A stretch of DNA of 55,764 bases from Butyrivibrio sp. (lineage in GTDB: Bacteria; Bacillota; Clostridia; Lachnospirales; Lachnospiraceae): NCBI GenBank assembly GCA_015056495.1, contig SVGC01000025.1, forward strand, positions 1-55,764, read 5' to 3'. Below are positions 7,098-16,819 of this stretch, in pieces; position 1 is the stretch's first letter; each line of letters begins with the position of its first letter. The notes beneath the pieces were generated by a model, which ran no database searches, was not told the DNA's origin, and was given only the letters and a program-made list of their open reading frames with translations. The position numbers and the translations under genes are program-made.

Positions 7098-7991
7098 ATG
7101 GCTGAAATAGACAAGACAGTACTAAGTAATTTTAAGCAGGAAAATATTGTAGAAGAATCTTTGTTAATTAAGTACAAGAGTGTTGTTCCAAACTCTATTA
7201 TTTCGATGTGGAAAGAGTATGGATTTGGCTCTTTTTATGAAGACTTTCTTAAGGTGATTAATCCTGATGATTATAGAGAATTAGTTGAGAAGAGCTATTT
7301 TAATGGGGCAAATGCGATACCATTATTGATTTCTTATCTTGGAGACGTGGTTGTGTGGGAAGATAATGATCACGTCACTCTGATTCAGTATAAGAATTGC
7401 AAGTACTCAAGGATTGCAGATTCAGTCGAAGAGTTTTTTTCCAGATTATCAGATAAAGCCTATGATCAGCTTTTGGATAAGAAATATTTTGAAGAAGTCA
7501 TGAATGCTGATCCAATTATAGAATACGATTCTTGTTTTATTCAAAGACCAATGGTAATTCTTGGTGGGACAAAAGACCCATTTCGAATGTTTAATATACA
7601 GATAGATAAATTTCTGGATATTTGCTATAGGTTGATCGGAGTTGTTGGCGGAGAAAGAAGGTCTTTTGGCGATAGTGTGCCCGAGGAGTTTAAATTGTAT
7701 TTCGGTGACAGAGGGGAAAGAAAACTGTCAAGAGATCAGTTTATTAGCGAAATGAATTCCCAGCAGTGGGAAAGAAAAATGTATTATGGCGTTAACATAG
7801 ATAAAGATGGCCCATCCCATGCAGGTTATATCTACGGCTGTTATTATGACGAGTCTAATAAGATGTGGGTAGTTTACCAGACAGGTGAACGAGGAGTAGT
7901 CTATGGAGAGATTTCTTTTGATTCTGAAGAGGAAGCTCTTGGCGAACTTAAGAATCGTATTGAGGAAGAAATAAGGCAGCATTCCATGTAA
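7098..7991 (+). CDS. GAD-like/DUF1851 domain protein, putative immunity protein (second copy)
   Basis: A 297-residue paralogue of the protein at 703. It has the same core (WKEYGFGSFYEDFLKVINPD, then YFNGANAIPLLISYLGDVVV and WEDN), the same VVGGERRSFG linker position and the same C-terminal module (LSRDQFISEMNSQQWERKMY, GCYYDESNKMWVVYQ, DSEEEALGELKNR). The copies bracket the array: one is near its start and this one is its last gene. That suggests growth by duplication of a gene plus its flank. No terminator is visible in the 190 bases that follow. Confidence 0.75.
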   Translation: MAEIDKTVLSNFKQENIVEESLLIKYKSVVPNSIISMWKEYGFGSFYEDFLKVINPDDYRELVEKSYFNGANAIPLLISYLGDVVVWEDNDHVTLIQYKNCKYSRIADSVEEFFSRLSDKAYDQLLDKKYFEEVMNADPIIEYDSCFIQRPMVILGGTKDPFRMFNIQIDKFLDICYRLIGVVGGERRSFGDSVPEEFKLYFGDRGERKLSRDQFISEMNSQQWERKMYYGVNIDKDGPSHAGYIYGCYYDESNKMWVVYQTGERGVVYGEISFDSEEEALGELKNRIEEEIRQHSM

Positions 7992-8181
7992 GACAGCTGT
8001 TTATGAAATGAAAAAGAGAGATGCTAAAAGTTGATGAACTCATAATCAAGTGACATTAAGTTGAAGAATAGTTTATCACCCAAAGATTTTTGTCACAAAA
8101 TAGCTAGTAATAATCAAAGGATTATAAGATAATATACTATATACCGTCAGTCTACAAACTTAAAAGTGCTACGGAGGTCTT

Positions 8182-9945
8182 ATGATCCAGAAAAAATATC
8201 TATTTCATGATTTTGATGCTCTTGTCAAAATTGTTGATGAGATTAAAGATAGCGAGAATTATAAAACAGCAAGCGGTGTATTGTTGCAGTTATATAATCC
8301 CAAAGTTGATTCAGATGATGATAAGATAGTGGATTATATAAATAATAACTGCAGTAATGCATGTCTTATTGGGCTGACATGCGCCAATATTGCAGATGAA
8401 GAGTTTGATATCAAAGATGATCCAATAGAATTAAATGTTACCTTTTTTAAGGATACCAGACTTATTGAATTGGAATTTGATATGCGTGATGCAACAGGCT
8501 TCGTAGCTGGACGAATGATCAATGAGCAATTGCAGAATATCCCAAATGCTAAGTGCATACAGGTCTGCTATTCATGCAGCAGCACCATAATCCATTCATT
8601 TACTAATGAATTCAGACATCATAAGTTACCTGTGTTCGGAGCAAAATCAGGTCGTAGTATAAGAGAGCTTAATACTTCAAAAGTATACGGGCAAAGTGCC
8701 AATCCTAATGGGATTGTAGCTATCATATTTGCCAGCGATTCTTTGCGTGTATTTATGGATAATTGTCTGGGCTTTAAAGAAATCGGTGTAGAGATGATGG
8801 TAACACAGGTAATTGGTGATAATATCATCAAAACCATTGATCATAAGCCTGCCACAGAGATTTATTCTAAATATCTAAATGTCAAACCAAACAATTACTT
8901 TGTTCAGAATGTCTGTGAATTTCCGCTTATTTTTCATAGACAGGAATGCGTTGTAGCCAGAGTTCCATCTGCGTATAGTGAGGACGGCGCTATCTGGTTT
9001 ACTTCGGATGTAGCCAAAGGAGAGAGATTCAGATTATCCTATGGCAATCCTGATAATCTTTTCTATATTATCAATAAGTCTATCAGAAGATTAAAGCAAT
9101 TCGAACCGGAAGCTCTATTTATTTTTGAATGTGGAAACCGTGTCAGATTCTTGAAAAATCTGGCAGAAAGAGAAACTGCCGTATTTCTGGATTATAATAT
9201 GGAAGCCTCCATTGGAATTGGATATGCAGAAATGTTTATTACTCCTGAAGGGGATGGTGGTGCTCTGAATAGTGCACTCGTTGCTATAGGGCTAAAGGAA
9301 GATGAAACATCCGATGACAGTATACGTGCTTGTATCAATTTCATTGATGATGATACTGAGGTTATAGAGGATAATAGGGAGTATATTCCGTTTATCGAAA
9401 GAATACTATATTTCCTTGAAAGAACTTCAAACGAGCTGGATGCAGTGAATAAAGAACTGGGTAAAATAGCGTATACTGATCAGCTAACAAAAATATATAA
9501 CAGGTGGGAGCTTGAGAATAAATTGAATGAGCTCATGAAACTAAATGCTGACAGCGATTACAGGTCATCTCTGATATTCATGGATATTGATCATTTTAAG
9601 CGAGTAAATGACACTTATGGTCATGATGTTGGAGACTATGTATTAAGAGAAACTGTCACTGTGATAAAGGATAATCTGGAACCACAGCATATATTTGGAA
9701 GATGGGGCGGCGAAGAATTTATCTACATCCTACCAAATACTGATACAAAAGAAGCTCAGGAATTTGCAGAAACACTGCGACATCAGATTGATACATACGT
9801 ATATTCCAAGGTTGGGCATATCACAATGAGCTTTGGAGTGACAACAACCGTATCTGGTGATACTATAGACTCTTTTGTCAAAAGAGCAGATGAAGGATTA
9901 TATAAAGCCAAAGAAAGTGGCCGAAACAGAGTAGTTGTGAACTGA
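8182..9945 (+). CDS. FIST-domain sensor diguanylate cyclase
   Basis: A 587-residue soluble protein. Residues about 25-400 form FIST_N and FIST_C sensory domains (ACLIGLTCANIADEEFDI; CNGxR-like ECGNRVRFLKN; GYAEMFITPEGDGGALN), thought to bind small ligands. A GGDEF domain follows from about 440: DQLTKIYNRWELENKL, IDHFKRVNDTYGHDVGDYV, and the active-site GGEEF at 509-513, so it should make cyclic di-GMP from GTP. The place where the inhibitory RxxD I-site normally lies (500-503) reads EPQH, so product inhibition at that site is unlikely. ACGGAGGTCTT precedes the ATG. It is a single-gene unit ended by the stem-loop at 9954. Confidence 0.9.
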   Translation: MIQKKYLFHDFDALVKIVDEIKDSENYKTASGVLLQLYNPKVDSDDDKIVDYINNNCSNACLIGLTCANIADEEFDIKDDPIELNVTFFKDTRLIELEFDMRDATGFVAGRMINEQLQNIPNAKCIQVCYSCSSTIIHSFTNEFRHHKLPVFGAKSGRSIRELNTSKVYGQSANPNGIVAIIFASDSLRVFMDNCLGFKEIGVEMMVTQVIGDNIIKTIDHKPATEIYSKYLNVKPNNYFVQNVCEFPLIFHRQECVVARVPSAYSEDGAIWFTSDVAKGERFRLSYGNPDNLFYIINKSIRRLKQFEPEALFIFECGNRVRFLKNLAERETAVFLDYNMEASIGIGYAEMFITPEGDGGALNSALVAIGLKEDETSDDSIRACINFIDDDTEVIEDNREYIPFIERILYFLERTSNELDAVNKELGKIAYTDQLTKIYNRWELENKLNELMKLNADSDYRSSLIFMDIDHFKRVNDTYGHDVGDYVLRETVTVIKDNLEPQHIFGRWGGEEFIYILPNTDTKEAQEFAETLRHQIDTYVYSKVGHITMSFGVTTTVSGDTIDSFVKRADEGLYKAKESGRNRVVVN

Positions 9946-9953
9946 TATAAAGT

Positions 9954-9987
9954 GAAAACCGGGCTTGAAAAATCAAGTCCGGTTTTC
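9954..9987 (+). terminator. stem-loop terminator after the GGDEF gene
   Basis: GAAAACCGGGCTTGA pairs with TCAAGTCCGGTTTTC, with one G-T pair in the stem and an A-rich loop. It lies 9 bases after the cyclase stop and ends in a T-run within the stem. Confidence 0.8.
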
Positions 9988-10029
9988 TATAGGAATAGTA
10001 GTATAAAAGAAGAGATATAAGTAAGCTAA

Positions 10030-10278
10030 TTAAATTCGTCCTCGAATTTTTAGCATTGCTTTTGGTTTTTCATTCATTGTTGTAATGATGAAATCTCTTT
10101 TGATGCAGATATCATCCTGGTGTACAGGATATGCATCCGGATCTTTAGAAAGGAGCTTACCATAATCACTTGATACATACTGTCCGTATGATAAGCCGAG
10201 CTCCTTTGCATTAGTATTGTCTTGAGCAATACCAAGGCCTGATTTAGATACAGGCTTCTCCTTGATTAGTGTGTTCAT
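10030..10278 (-). CDS. small hypothetical protein
   Basis: An 82-residue protein (MNTLIKEKPVSKSGLGIAQD) on the minus strand, with a strong GAGGGGGAGAAG site 7 bases before the ATG. The middle reads NAKELGLSYGQYVSSDYGKL, a helix-turn pattern seen in small Lachnospiraceae proteins of unknown role, and the C-terminus is basic (PKAMLKIRGRI). No neighbour points to its function: it stands between the cyclase and the response regulator with about 140 bases on its downstream-regulator side. It is clearly translated-looking but unassigned. Confidence 0.6.
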   Translation of the reverse strand: MNTLIKEKPVSKSGLGIAQDNTNAKELGLSYGQYVSSDYGKLLSKDPDAYPVHQDDICIKRDFIITTMNEKPKAMLKIRGRI

Positions 10279-10418
10279 AACATCTTCTCCCCCTCTGAGT
10301 TAATGTTTACTTGAAAAATATATCAACTATTTATACGTAATACAAGGCAAATAGGTACAAATGTCAGATAATTAACGAATAATGTCAGTTTTTTAAACCT
10401 TTTTGGAGGTTTATAGTA

Positions 10419-11804
10419 TCAGGAAGCGCATTCTTCCCTATATTCACTGGGAGTCTTACCAGTCATTTTTTTAAAGGTCTTTAAAAAATAAAAATAATCA
10501 TTAAATCCAGTTTCAGCAGCAATCTCATTGATTGAAGTATTAGTTGTTGAAATCATCTTTTTTGCATTAGTGATCCTGAGATTGATCAGATAATGAGAAA
10601 AAGTAGTTCCGGCATTCTTCTTAAAAATCTGGCTCACATAATTGGGATTAAGATTCACAACTGCTGCTACATCTTTAAGCGTGATATTTTCATTGTAATA
10701 GGTATTGATGTATTTCATTATCTTAAGAAAATAAGTATTGTTAAAAGCATTGTCTTCTTCATTGTCAGAGCTCGCATTATCAAGTAATTGAATCAGATTA
10801 TCTAGCAGATTGTCAAAGGAAGCGTAATCATGGGTCAACTGTTTATAATTATATACATAATAGTCCTGCGAATTTACAAATAGCTGTGTATTAGAAACCA
10901 GCATATTATTGAGTTTCATAGCAGAATTGATATTGAGCTCATTTCGATATTCCGGCTCACGGAGCTTGTTTAAGAGCATTATCAGCTTTTCTTTTTCATT
11001 AAAATTTATGGCTGAATTAATTGAGTTATAGAGCCTTGTCTTGTGAAAATCGATATATGTGGTGTTGATAGAACTTTCATCTCCCAGACCACCTGTCATG
11101 AAGTGTGAATAGCACATTGCCATGCACTCATAAATTGCTTTTCTCATAGATGCAAGATTTACATCAAAAGGATAGAGTCCTACAGCTTCTTTCAGTCCGA
11201 CGAACCAGTTCTTGTCGTATTCTTTAGTTGAAATATAAATAGACTGATTAGTTCCTACCGAAAGTGCAAGGGTATCTGGGATTGTTTTGTTGCATTCGCC
11301 ATATATCGATGCAATATAATATGTATAGGAGTCAAATCCTTGATCATTAAGATACTCACGCATTTTTTCAATATTGTTTTCTTCAATGGCGCTCATAAAT
11401 TCAGATGAAGAGTCTCTGATCTCAGAATCAGATAGCGCTCTCTGCGCCTTTAAGAGCTGTACTTCCAATTCTTCATATTCCACAGGCTTGAGCAGATAAC
11501 CTACAACATCATAAGAAATGGCCTTCTGAGCATAGGAAAATTCAGCGTAGCCACTTACTATAATGATCTTGGTTTTTAGGTCGTTGGTAAAACATATCTT
11601 GCTTAGCTCAAGTCCGCTATATCCAGGCATTCTAATATCCAAAATCGCTATGTCCACATCCTTATTTAGCAGGATGTCTTTGGCTTCCATGCCGGAAGTA
11701 GTAGTATATAGAACTTCCATATCGTACTTTTCCCAGGGAATATTTACTTTCATTGATTCTGTAATACTTGGTTCATCATCTGCTAATAAAACTTTATATT
11801 TCAT
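10419..11804 (-). CDS. YesN-type AraC-family response regulator
   Basis: A 461-residue regulator. The receiver domain (1-120) has the acidic pair D9/D10, the phosphoacceptor D56 in ILDIRMPGYSG, and the conserved Lys in YLLKPVEYEE. A long middle region links to an AraC-type double helix-turn-helix at about 365-460: NITLKDVAAVVNLNPNYVSQ, then INEIAAETGFNDYFYFLKTF and KKMTGKTPSEYREE. It lies 18 bases after the kinase gene, so the two are cotranscribed. By analogy with YesMN-type pairs, it should activate the divergent sugar-uptake operon starting at 13898. The signal is unknown. Confidence 0.93.
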   Translation of the reverse strand: MKYKVLLADDEPSITESMKVNIPWEKYDMEVLYTTTSGMEAKDILLNKDVDIAILDIRMPGYSGLELSKICFTNDLKTKIIIVSGYAEFSYAQKAISYDVVGYLLKPVEYEELEVQLLKAQRALSDSEIRDSSSEFMSAIEENNIEKMREYLNDQGFDSYTYYIASIYGECNKTIPDTLALSVGTNQSIYISTKEYDKNWFVGLKEAVGLYPFDVNLASMRKAIYECMAMCYSHFMTGGLGDESSINTTYIDFHKTRLYNSINSAINFNEKEKLIMLLNKLREPEYRNELNINSAMKLNNMLVSNTQLFVNSQDYYVYNYKQLTHDYASFDNLLDNLIQLLDNASSDNEEDNAFNNTYFLKIMKYINTYYNENITLKDVAAVVNLNPNYVSQIFKKNAGTTFSHYLINLRITNAKKMISTTNTSINEIAAETGFNDYFYFLKTFKKMTGKTPSEYREECAS

Positions 11805-11822
11805 ACGAACACGTCCCCTCAG

Positions 11823-13595
11823 TTAAATCGGTATTTTTATACTTACAACTGTGCCTTCATTGATCCTACTGTCAATCGTGATCCCGTATTCTTTTCCATA
11901 CTGCAGTTTCAAACGGGCATTTGTATTATAGATTCCAACATAGCTGTTTTCCTGATAATGATCCTTTTTAAGGATTTCCTGAATAGTACTTAACTGTTCA
12001 GGAGTCATGCCTACACCATCATCTCTTATTTCAATTGAAAAAATGTTTTCTGAAACACTTGCACCTATATATAACATACAGTTCTTCAGAGATGGCTCAA
12101 TTCCATGTTGAATAGAATTTTCTATAATAGGTTGAAGGACAAGCTTTATTATCTGGATATCCATGACTTCATCGGGAATATTATAGAAAATCTCAAATTT
12201 ATCTTTAAATCTATATTTCTGAATTTCGATATATGCCTTAGTCATTTCCAATTCACTGCTAAAAGGTACTATCGGGTTGCCTTTAGCATTGTATTTATAC
12301 ATCTTTCCCATAGCGATAGCTATAGAAGCAATCTCTGGAACATTATTGGTAAGTGCCATGGCCTTAATCTGCTCTAGTACGTTGTATAAAAAGTGCGGAT
12401 TGATCTGGCTTCTGAAATAAGAAATTTCAGTTGCCTGGCCGCGGAGTTTTTCTTCATATAATTTTGTTGTTGTCTCAAATATCTTTTTATTCAGCTCATC
12501 AATAGCACCAAACAGAGTAGAGAACGCATTGGTAAGACTGAGAATTTCCCAGCAACCTTCAATCTCAATCGGCTTTGGCAGATGCCTTTGATTGTTTTGA
12601 ATCATAGTTGTAATGATGCTGTTAAATTTATTGATCGGAAGAATCATATTTTTATATAACACGGTGATCAGCAAAATAGAAAAGATCATGATCACGATCA
12701 AAATTCCTACAATCTGTCGCCACGCTGATACGAGATAATTGTTAATAGCTGAATTATTCAGACAGTTTATAATGTAGAACTGCGACTTCTCTGAATAATT
12801 AATGGAGATAATGTAGTTTTTATATATTTCGCTGTAGGAATCTCTCATTTCATAATCAGATTCTGAAGTATCGGAGACCACATTGTCATTGCAAAAGCTG
12901 ATGACATTGTCAGTAATCTCATCAGGATAATCTCCAAGAGCATATGCATTTCCGTTGGAATCCATCAGGAAAAAAGATGAAGCATCATTTTCCTGCGGAT
13001 CAAAAGAGTCTACAGCAATATTAGCTATATCAAAGGATATAAAGACACAGCCCACGGCCTTGCCCTGTCTGTAGATTCTGCTGGCGTACACGTAGTAGGC
13101 CTTATCTGACAGCGATTTAAAGCTGCTCTGATGAAGACCTATTCCGCGGCTATTGTAAGAACCGGATACAACATAGTCGTTCATGGCTGAGAGATCTTCC
13201 TGTGAAAAAATAGAAGACCAGTGAAGTACATCATTGACAAAAGCCACATCTGTGATTGCAGGATTCAAGGTCTTAACAGAGACTACTTTATTATTGATTT
13301 CCTCTATAAGAGCGCTTGGAAAATCTGAATATTTTCCATAGGTAAAAAGCTCCTTGCAGACTTCTGAGTTCTGAAAGTCATTTCCAAGAACTTCCATTTG
13401 AAAGCTTATATTATCCAGCTCATTGCTGAATCTGCTAACATACATATCTGCATATTTTTGCTGATTTTGGAGAAATAGATTTTTAATTGAAAAAATGAGC
13501 AGAACAACCAATGCTATGATAATTACCAGAAAAACGCTGGTTATCATTAGAAATTGCTTCTGTATAGATTGACGCTTAAACCCCATTACAAACAC
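11823..13595 (-). CDS. YesM-type sensor histidine kinase
   Basis: A 590-residue membrane kinase. It has an N-terminal membrane segment (about 18-40), an extracellular sensor of about 250 residues, a second membrane segment near 295-318 and a linker. The His-kinase motif SYFRSQINPHFLYNVLEQIK lies near residue 400, with the phosphoacceptor in NPHFLYN. The HATPase domain has PIIENSIQHGIEPSL (N box) and IEIRDDGVGM (G1). The frame opens at a GTG (13595); an ATG at 13586 with GGGGAAG 8-9 bases upstream may be the real start. It is the upstream member of a pair with the regulator at 10419. Confidence 0.93.
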   Translation of the reverse strand: MFVMGFKRQSIQKQFLMITSVFLVIIIALVVLLIFSIKNLFLQNQQKYADMYVSRFSNELDNISFQMEVLGNDFQNSEVCKELFTYGKYSDFPSALIEEINNKVVSVKTLNPAITDVAFVNDVLHWSSIFSQEDLSAMNDYVVSGSYNSRGIGLHQSSFKSLSDKAYYVYASRIYRQGKAVGCVFISFDIANIAVDSFDPQENDASSFFLMDSNGNAYALGDYPDEITDNVISFCNDNVVSDTSESDYEMRDSYSEIYKNYIISINYSEKSQFYIINCLNNSAINNYLVSAWRQIVGILIVIMIFSILLITVLYKNMILPINKFNSIITTMIQNNQRHLPKPIEIEGCWEILSLTNAFSTLFGAIDELNKKIFETTTKLYEEKLRGQATEISYFRSQINPHFLYNVLEQIKAMALTNNVPEIASIAIAMGKMYKYNAKGNPIVPFSSELEMTKAYIEIQKYRFKDKFEIFYNIPDEVMDIQIIKLVLQPIIENSIQHGIEPSLKNCMLYIGASVSENIFSIEIRDDGVGMTPEQLSTIQEILKKDHYQENSYVGIYNTNARLKLQYGKEYGITIDSRINEGTVVSIKIPI

Positions 13596-13897
13596 TTCCC
13601 CACAAAAAAATAACAGAACACCAGATAAGTTCTCTATTGTCTAATATTATAGTTTATGAAATAAAAAAGCTATGAAAAATAATTATATTTATCTGATGAT
13701 TTTCCATATTATCGAAATGCAGTATAGTAAATAAATTAGAATTCATAAAAAAATACATGCTCAAAGTCTGGAAAACCTTAAAATTCAAGGAACAAATCTA
13801 AAAATTCTATAAAGATAATTCATTCTAATAAATATCACTTTTTTTTAAACTAAAGTTGATCCAAATAATCAGATTTTCATAGACAAAGGATTAATGA
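13596..13897. promoter_or_regulatory. divergent intergenic region between the sensor operon and the uptake operon
   Basis: About 300 AT-rich bases separate two divergent units and must hold both promoters. TATAGT at 13723-13728 (plus) and TATAAT on the minus strand at 13651-13646 are possible -10 elements. Neither has a good -35 at 17 bases, which fits activator-dependent promoters. No gene is seen here. Confidence 0.4.
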
Positions 13898-16819
13898 ATG
13901 ATGACTAAGTATTGCTCTAGATTTTTATCTTTATTTATAAGTGCGGGGATCATTCTGGGGGAAATCCCAATGACTGCCCTTGCCTCAGCAGATGCGCAAA
14001 ATATAGATCAGACATATGCAGCAGAAGATCTGCTCAGCATCGTTCGTGATACTACTGACTATGAATCTTATTTACAAGAACATGCTGCAGGAAACGTACC
14101 GATGCCTGAAGAAGAAATCGTAATTGATGGAAATGATTATTATGAAAAAAGTGATGATTTCTACAGTGAAGATGATGGTCTGTGTACCTTGGAAGAAGGC
14201 TTTGTAACATATAAATTCGACGTGCCACAAGATTGTTTTTACAATATCAAGATCGATTATTATCCAACTGAAGGCAAAAATAACAGCATAGAGCGAATTG
14301 TTTACATAAATGATGAAGTACCTTTTGAAAACGCAGAATACATCGAGTTCTCAAGAGTATGGGAGGATGCTGAAGAGATATCAAGGGATTCAAGAGATAA
14401 TGACGTAAGACCAAGACAGTCTGAGCATGCTATGTGGCTTGATGCATATATATCTGACAGTGATGGCTACTATCAGGAACCTTTTGAATTTTTCTTTAGT
14501 AAAGGCACTAACACTATCACATTAGAATCATCCAAAGAACCAATGAAGATAGGAAAGATAACTCTTACCAGATGTGAAGATGTCCCTTCTTATCAGGAAT
14601 ATCTTGAAAGTTATGCGCAACAGGGCATAGATGGTGCTACATCAAATATATCTTTAAAAATTCAGGCAGAGGATGCTCTGTATAAATCAGATTCAACATT
14701 ATATCCGATTGCAGATAGAACATCACCTGTCAGTGAGCCATATAGTCCCAGTAAGACAAGGCTCAATGAGATCGGCGGAACTAACTGGAAGACAGTAGGC
14801 CAGTGGATCAGCTGGGAGGTGGAGGCACCAGAAAGTGGCTTTTACACACTTGCTCTTAGATACAGACAGAACATAAACACAGGCGTAACAGTTGTCAGGA
14901 GCCTGAGCATAGATGGAGAAATTCCTTTTAAGGAAGCTTCTGAACTAAAATTTCTATACAAAAATGACTGGCAGATGAAGCGACTTGCTCCAAATGCAAA
15001 TAGTACAGACTATGATCCATATACTTTTTATCTTGAAAAAGGAACTCATGAAATAAAGCTGGAAGTATCCCTTGGAAGTGAGCTTTCTGAGATCATAAGG
15101 CGTACTGATCTGACTATATCAGAACTAAACCGAAGCTACAGACAGCTCCTTATGATCATTGGTTCTTCACCTGATACAATGCGTGATTATCAGTTAGAAA
15201 CTAAAGCTCCTGAGGCTTTATCGATCTTGAAGACTCAATATCAGGAGATCAAACAGATACGAGAACTTATAAGCATATATACAGAAGGTGCAGGTAGCAG
15301 CTCTTTTGCTACGATTGATAATCTGACTAATCAGTTGGAAAAAATGATAAATGATCCAAGAACTATTGCAAAACAATGGTCTGCATTTAAAGACAACATA
15401 GTATCACTAGGTTCCTGGGAATTGTCCATGAAGGAGCAGCCTCTGGAAATAGATTATCTGATGTTATGCAGCCCTGATACAGCCCTGCCGGATGCTGAGG
15501 CAGGCTTTATTGCAAAAATTGTCCATGAAATAAAGCAGTTTGCAGCAAGTTTTGTAGAAGACTATGACAGTATCGGTGAAGTATATGGTGAAGATAGCCT
15601 TGAGGTATGGATCCTTGCAGATGGAAGTAATGTAACAAGCATGACTGGCGGTGGACGAGATCAGGCTACGGTCATCAAACAGTTGGCAGATAACTATTTC
15701 GTTCCGGATAGCGGAATACCTGTAAATATCAAGCTTGTAAATAAAGATGTACTATTGTCAGCTACCCTTGCAGGTGAAGGCCCGGATGTAGCGCTAAATG
15801 TAGCAGGTAAGGAGCCTATCAATTACGCACTAAGAAATGCAGTAGCAGATCTGACACAGTTTGATGATTTTGAAGAAGTAACAGGTTGGTTCCACGAGAA
15901 TGCTTTTGAGCAGTTCACATTTGATGGTGGTGTATACGCACTGCCGCAGACCATGTCATTCCATGTAATGTTCTATAGAGCAGATATATTGAAAGAACTT
16001 GGCCTGGAGGTTCCTAATACCTGGGATGAATTTTATGAAGCATTGTCTGTAATACAGAAAAACAATATGAATGTGGGAATATTCCCTGATTACACTACAT
16101 TTGCGATGTTCCTGTATCAGCACGGTGGCTCATACTACAGCGAAGATGGCACAGAAAGCGGACTTAATACTGAAGAGGCTGTTGATGCATTTAAACAGTG
16201 GTCCGGCAATTACGTGAATTATAAAATGCCTGTAACCTTTGATTTTGCCAACCGCTTTAGGACGGGTGAGATGCCACTGGCAATAGGAGATTATACCAAC
16301 TACAACTACTTATCTGTTTTTGCTCCTGAGATAAGAGGATTGTGGGGATTTACAGTTGTTCCGGGATTTGAAACAGATGAAGGAATGGACAGAAGTGTTT
16401 CAGCCTGGGAAACAGCAGCAATAATCATGGAGACCAGTGAGCAAAAAGAAAATGCCTGGGAATTCCTTAAATGGTGGATGAGCACAGAAACTCAGTCGGA
16501 TTATGGCAATGAGATCGAATCAGTACTTGGTGTGTCCGGAAGAGTTGCTACAGCCAATCTTGAGGCATTGGAAAATCTTCCATGGTCTTCAAAAGACTAT
16601 AGGCAGCTCCTGCGCCAGATGCAGGAAGTTAAGGCTATTCCTGAAATCCCGGGAAGCTATTATACAGAAAGAAATATCAAAAACGCTTTTTATACAGTTT
16701 ACAACAATAATGAAGATCCAAGAGAAACTTTGCAGGATATTGTGAAAACCATTAATTCCGAGATTGATGCAAAGCGTAAGGAGTTTGGCCTTCCACTTAG
16801 AGAGGTTAAGGGTAAATGA
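13898..16819 (+). CDS. large extracellular sugar-binding protein with N-terminal carbohydrate-binding-like domains
   Basis: A 973-residue exported protein. The signal peptide (about 1-29) ends MTALASA. Two galactose-binding-like beta domains follow (about 70-225 and 250-400), each closing with strands of the type GTNTITLESSKEPMKIGKIT and GTHEIKLEVSLGSELSEI. A helical linker comes next. From about 555 the C-terminal part is a family 1 extracellular solute-binding protein: MFYRADILKELGLEVPNTWD, EFYEAL, WKWWMSTETQSDYGNE. Typical binding proteins are about 450 residues, so this is a fusion twice the usual length. It has no lipobox Cys. Its stop overlaps the first permease start (ATGA), which ties it to that importer. 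Confidence 0.88.
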   Translation: MMTKYCSRFLSLFISAGIILGEIPMTALASADAQNIDQTYAAEDLLSIVRDTTDYESYLQEHAAGNVPMPEEEIVIDGNDYYEKSDDFYSEDDGLCTLEEGFVTYKFDVPQDCFYNIKIDYYPTEGKNNSIERIVYINDEVPFENAEYIEFSRVWEDAEEISRDSRDNDVRPRQSEHAMWLDAYISDSDGYYQEPFEFFFSKGTNTITLESSKEPMKIGKITLTRCEDVPSYQEYLESYAQQGIDGATSNISLKIQAEDALYKSDSTLYPIADRTSPVSEPYSPSKTRLNEIGGTNWKTVGQWISWEVEAPESGFYTLALRYRQNINTGVTVVRSLSIDGEIPFKEASELKFLYKNDWQMKRLAPNANSTDYDPYTFYLEKGTHEIKLEVSLGSELSEIIRRTDLTISELNRSYRQLLMIIGSSPDTMRDYQLETKAPEALSILKTQYQEIKQIRELISIYTEGAGSSSFATIDNLTNQLEKMINDPRTIAKQWSAFKDNIVSLGSWELSMKEQPLEIDYLMLCSPDTALPDAEAGFIAKIVHEIKQFAASFVEDYDSIGEVYGEDSLEVWILADGSNVTSMTGGGRDQATVIKQLADNYFVPDSGIPVNIKLVNKDVLLSATLAGEGPDVALNVAGKEPINYALRNAVADLTQFDDFEEVTGWFHENAFEQFTFDGGVYALPQTMSFHVMFYRADILKELGLEVPNTWDEFYEALSVIQKNNMNVGIFPDYTTFAMFLYQHGGSYYSEDGTESGLNTEEAVDAFKQWSGNYVNYKMPVTFDFANRFRTGEMPLAIGDYTNYNYLSVFAPEIRGLWGFTVVPGFETDEGMDRSVSAWETAAIIMETSEQKENAWEFLKWWMSTETQSDYGNEIESVLGVSGRVATANLEALENLPWSSKDYRQLLRQMQEVKAIPEIPGSYYTERNIKNAFYTVYNNNEDPRETLQDIVKTINSEIDAKRKEFGLPLREVKGK

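Noticed and set aside
10375..10420. Small AAACCT/AGGTTT hairpin after the response regulator gene
   Set aside because: In the minus-strand direction it is followed by A, not T, and the stem is only six bases; not a convincing terminator.
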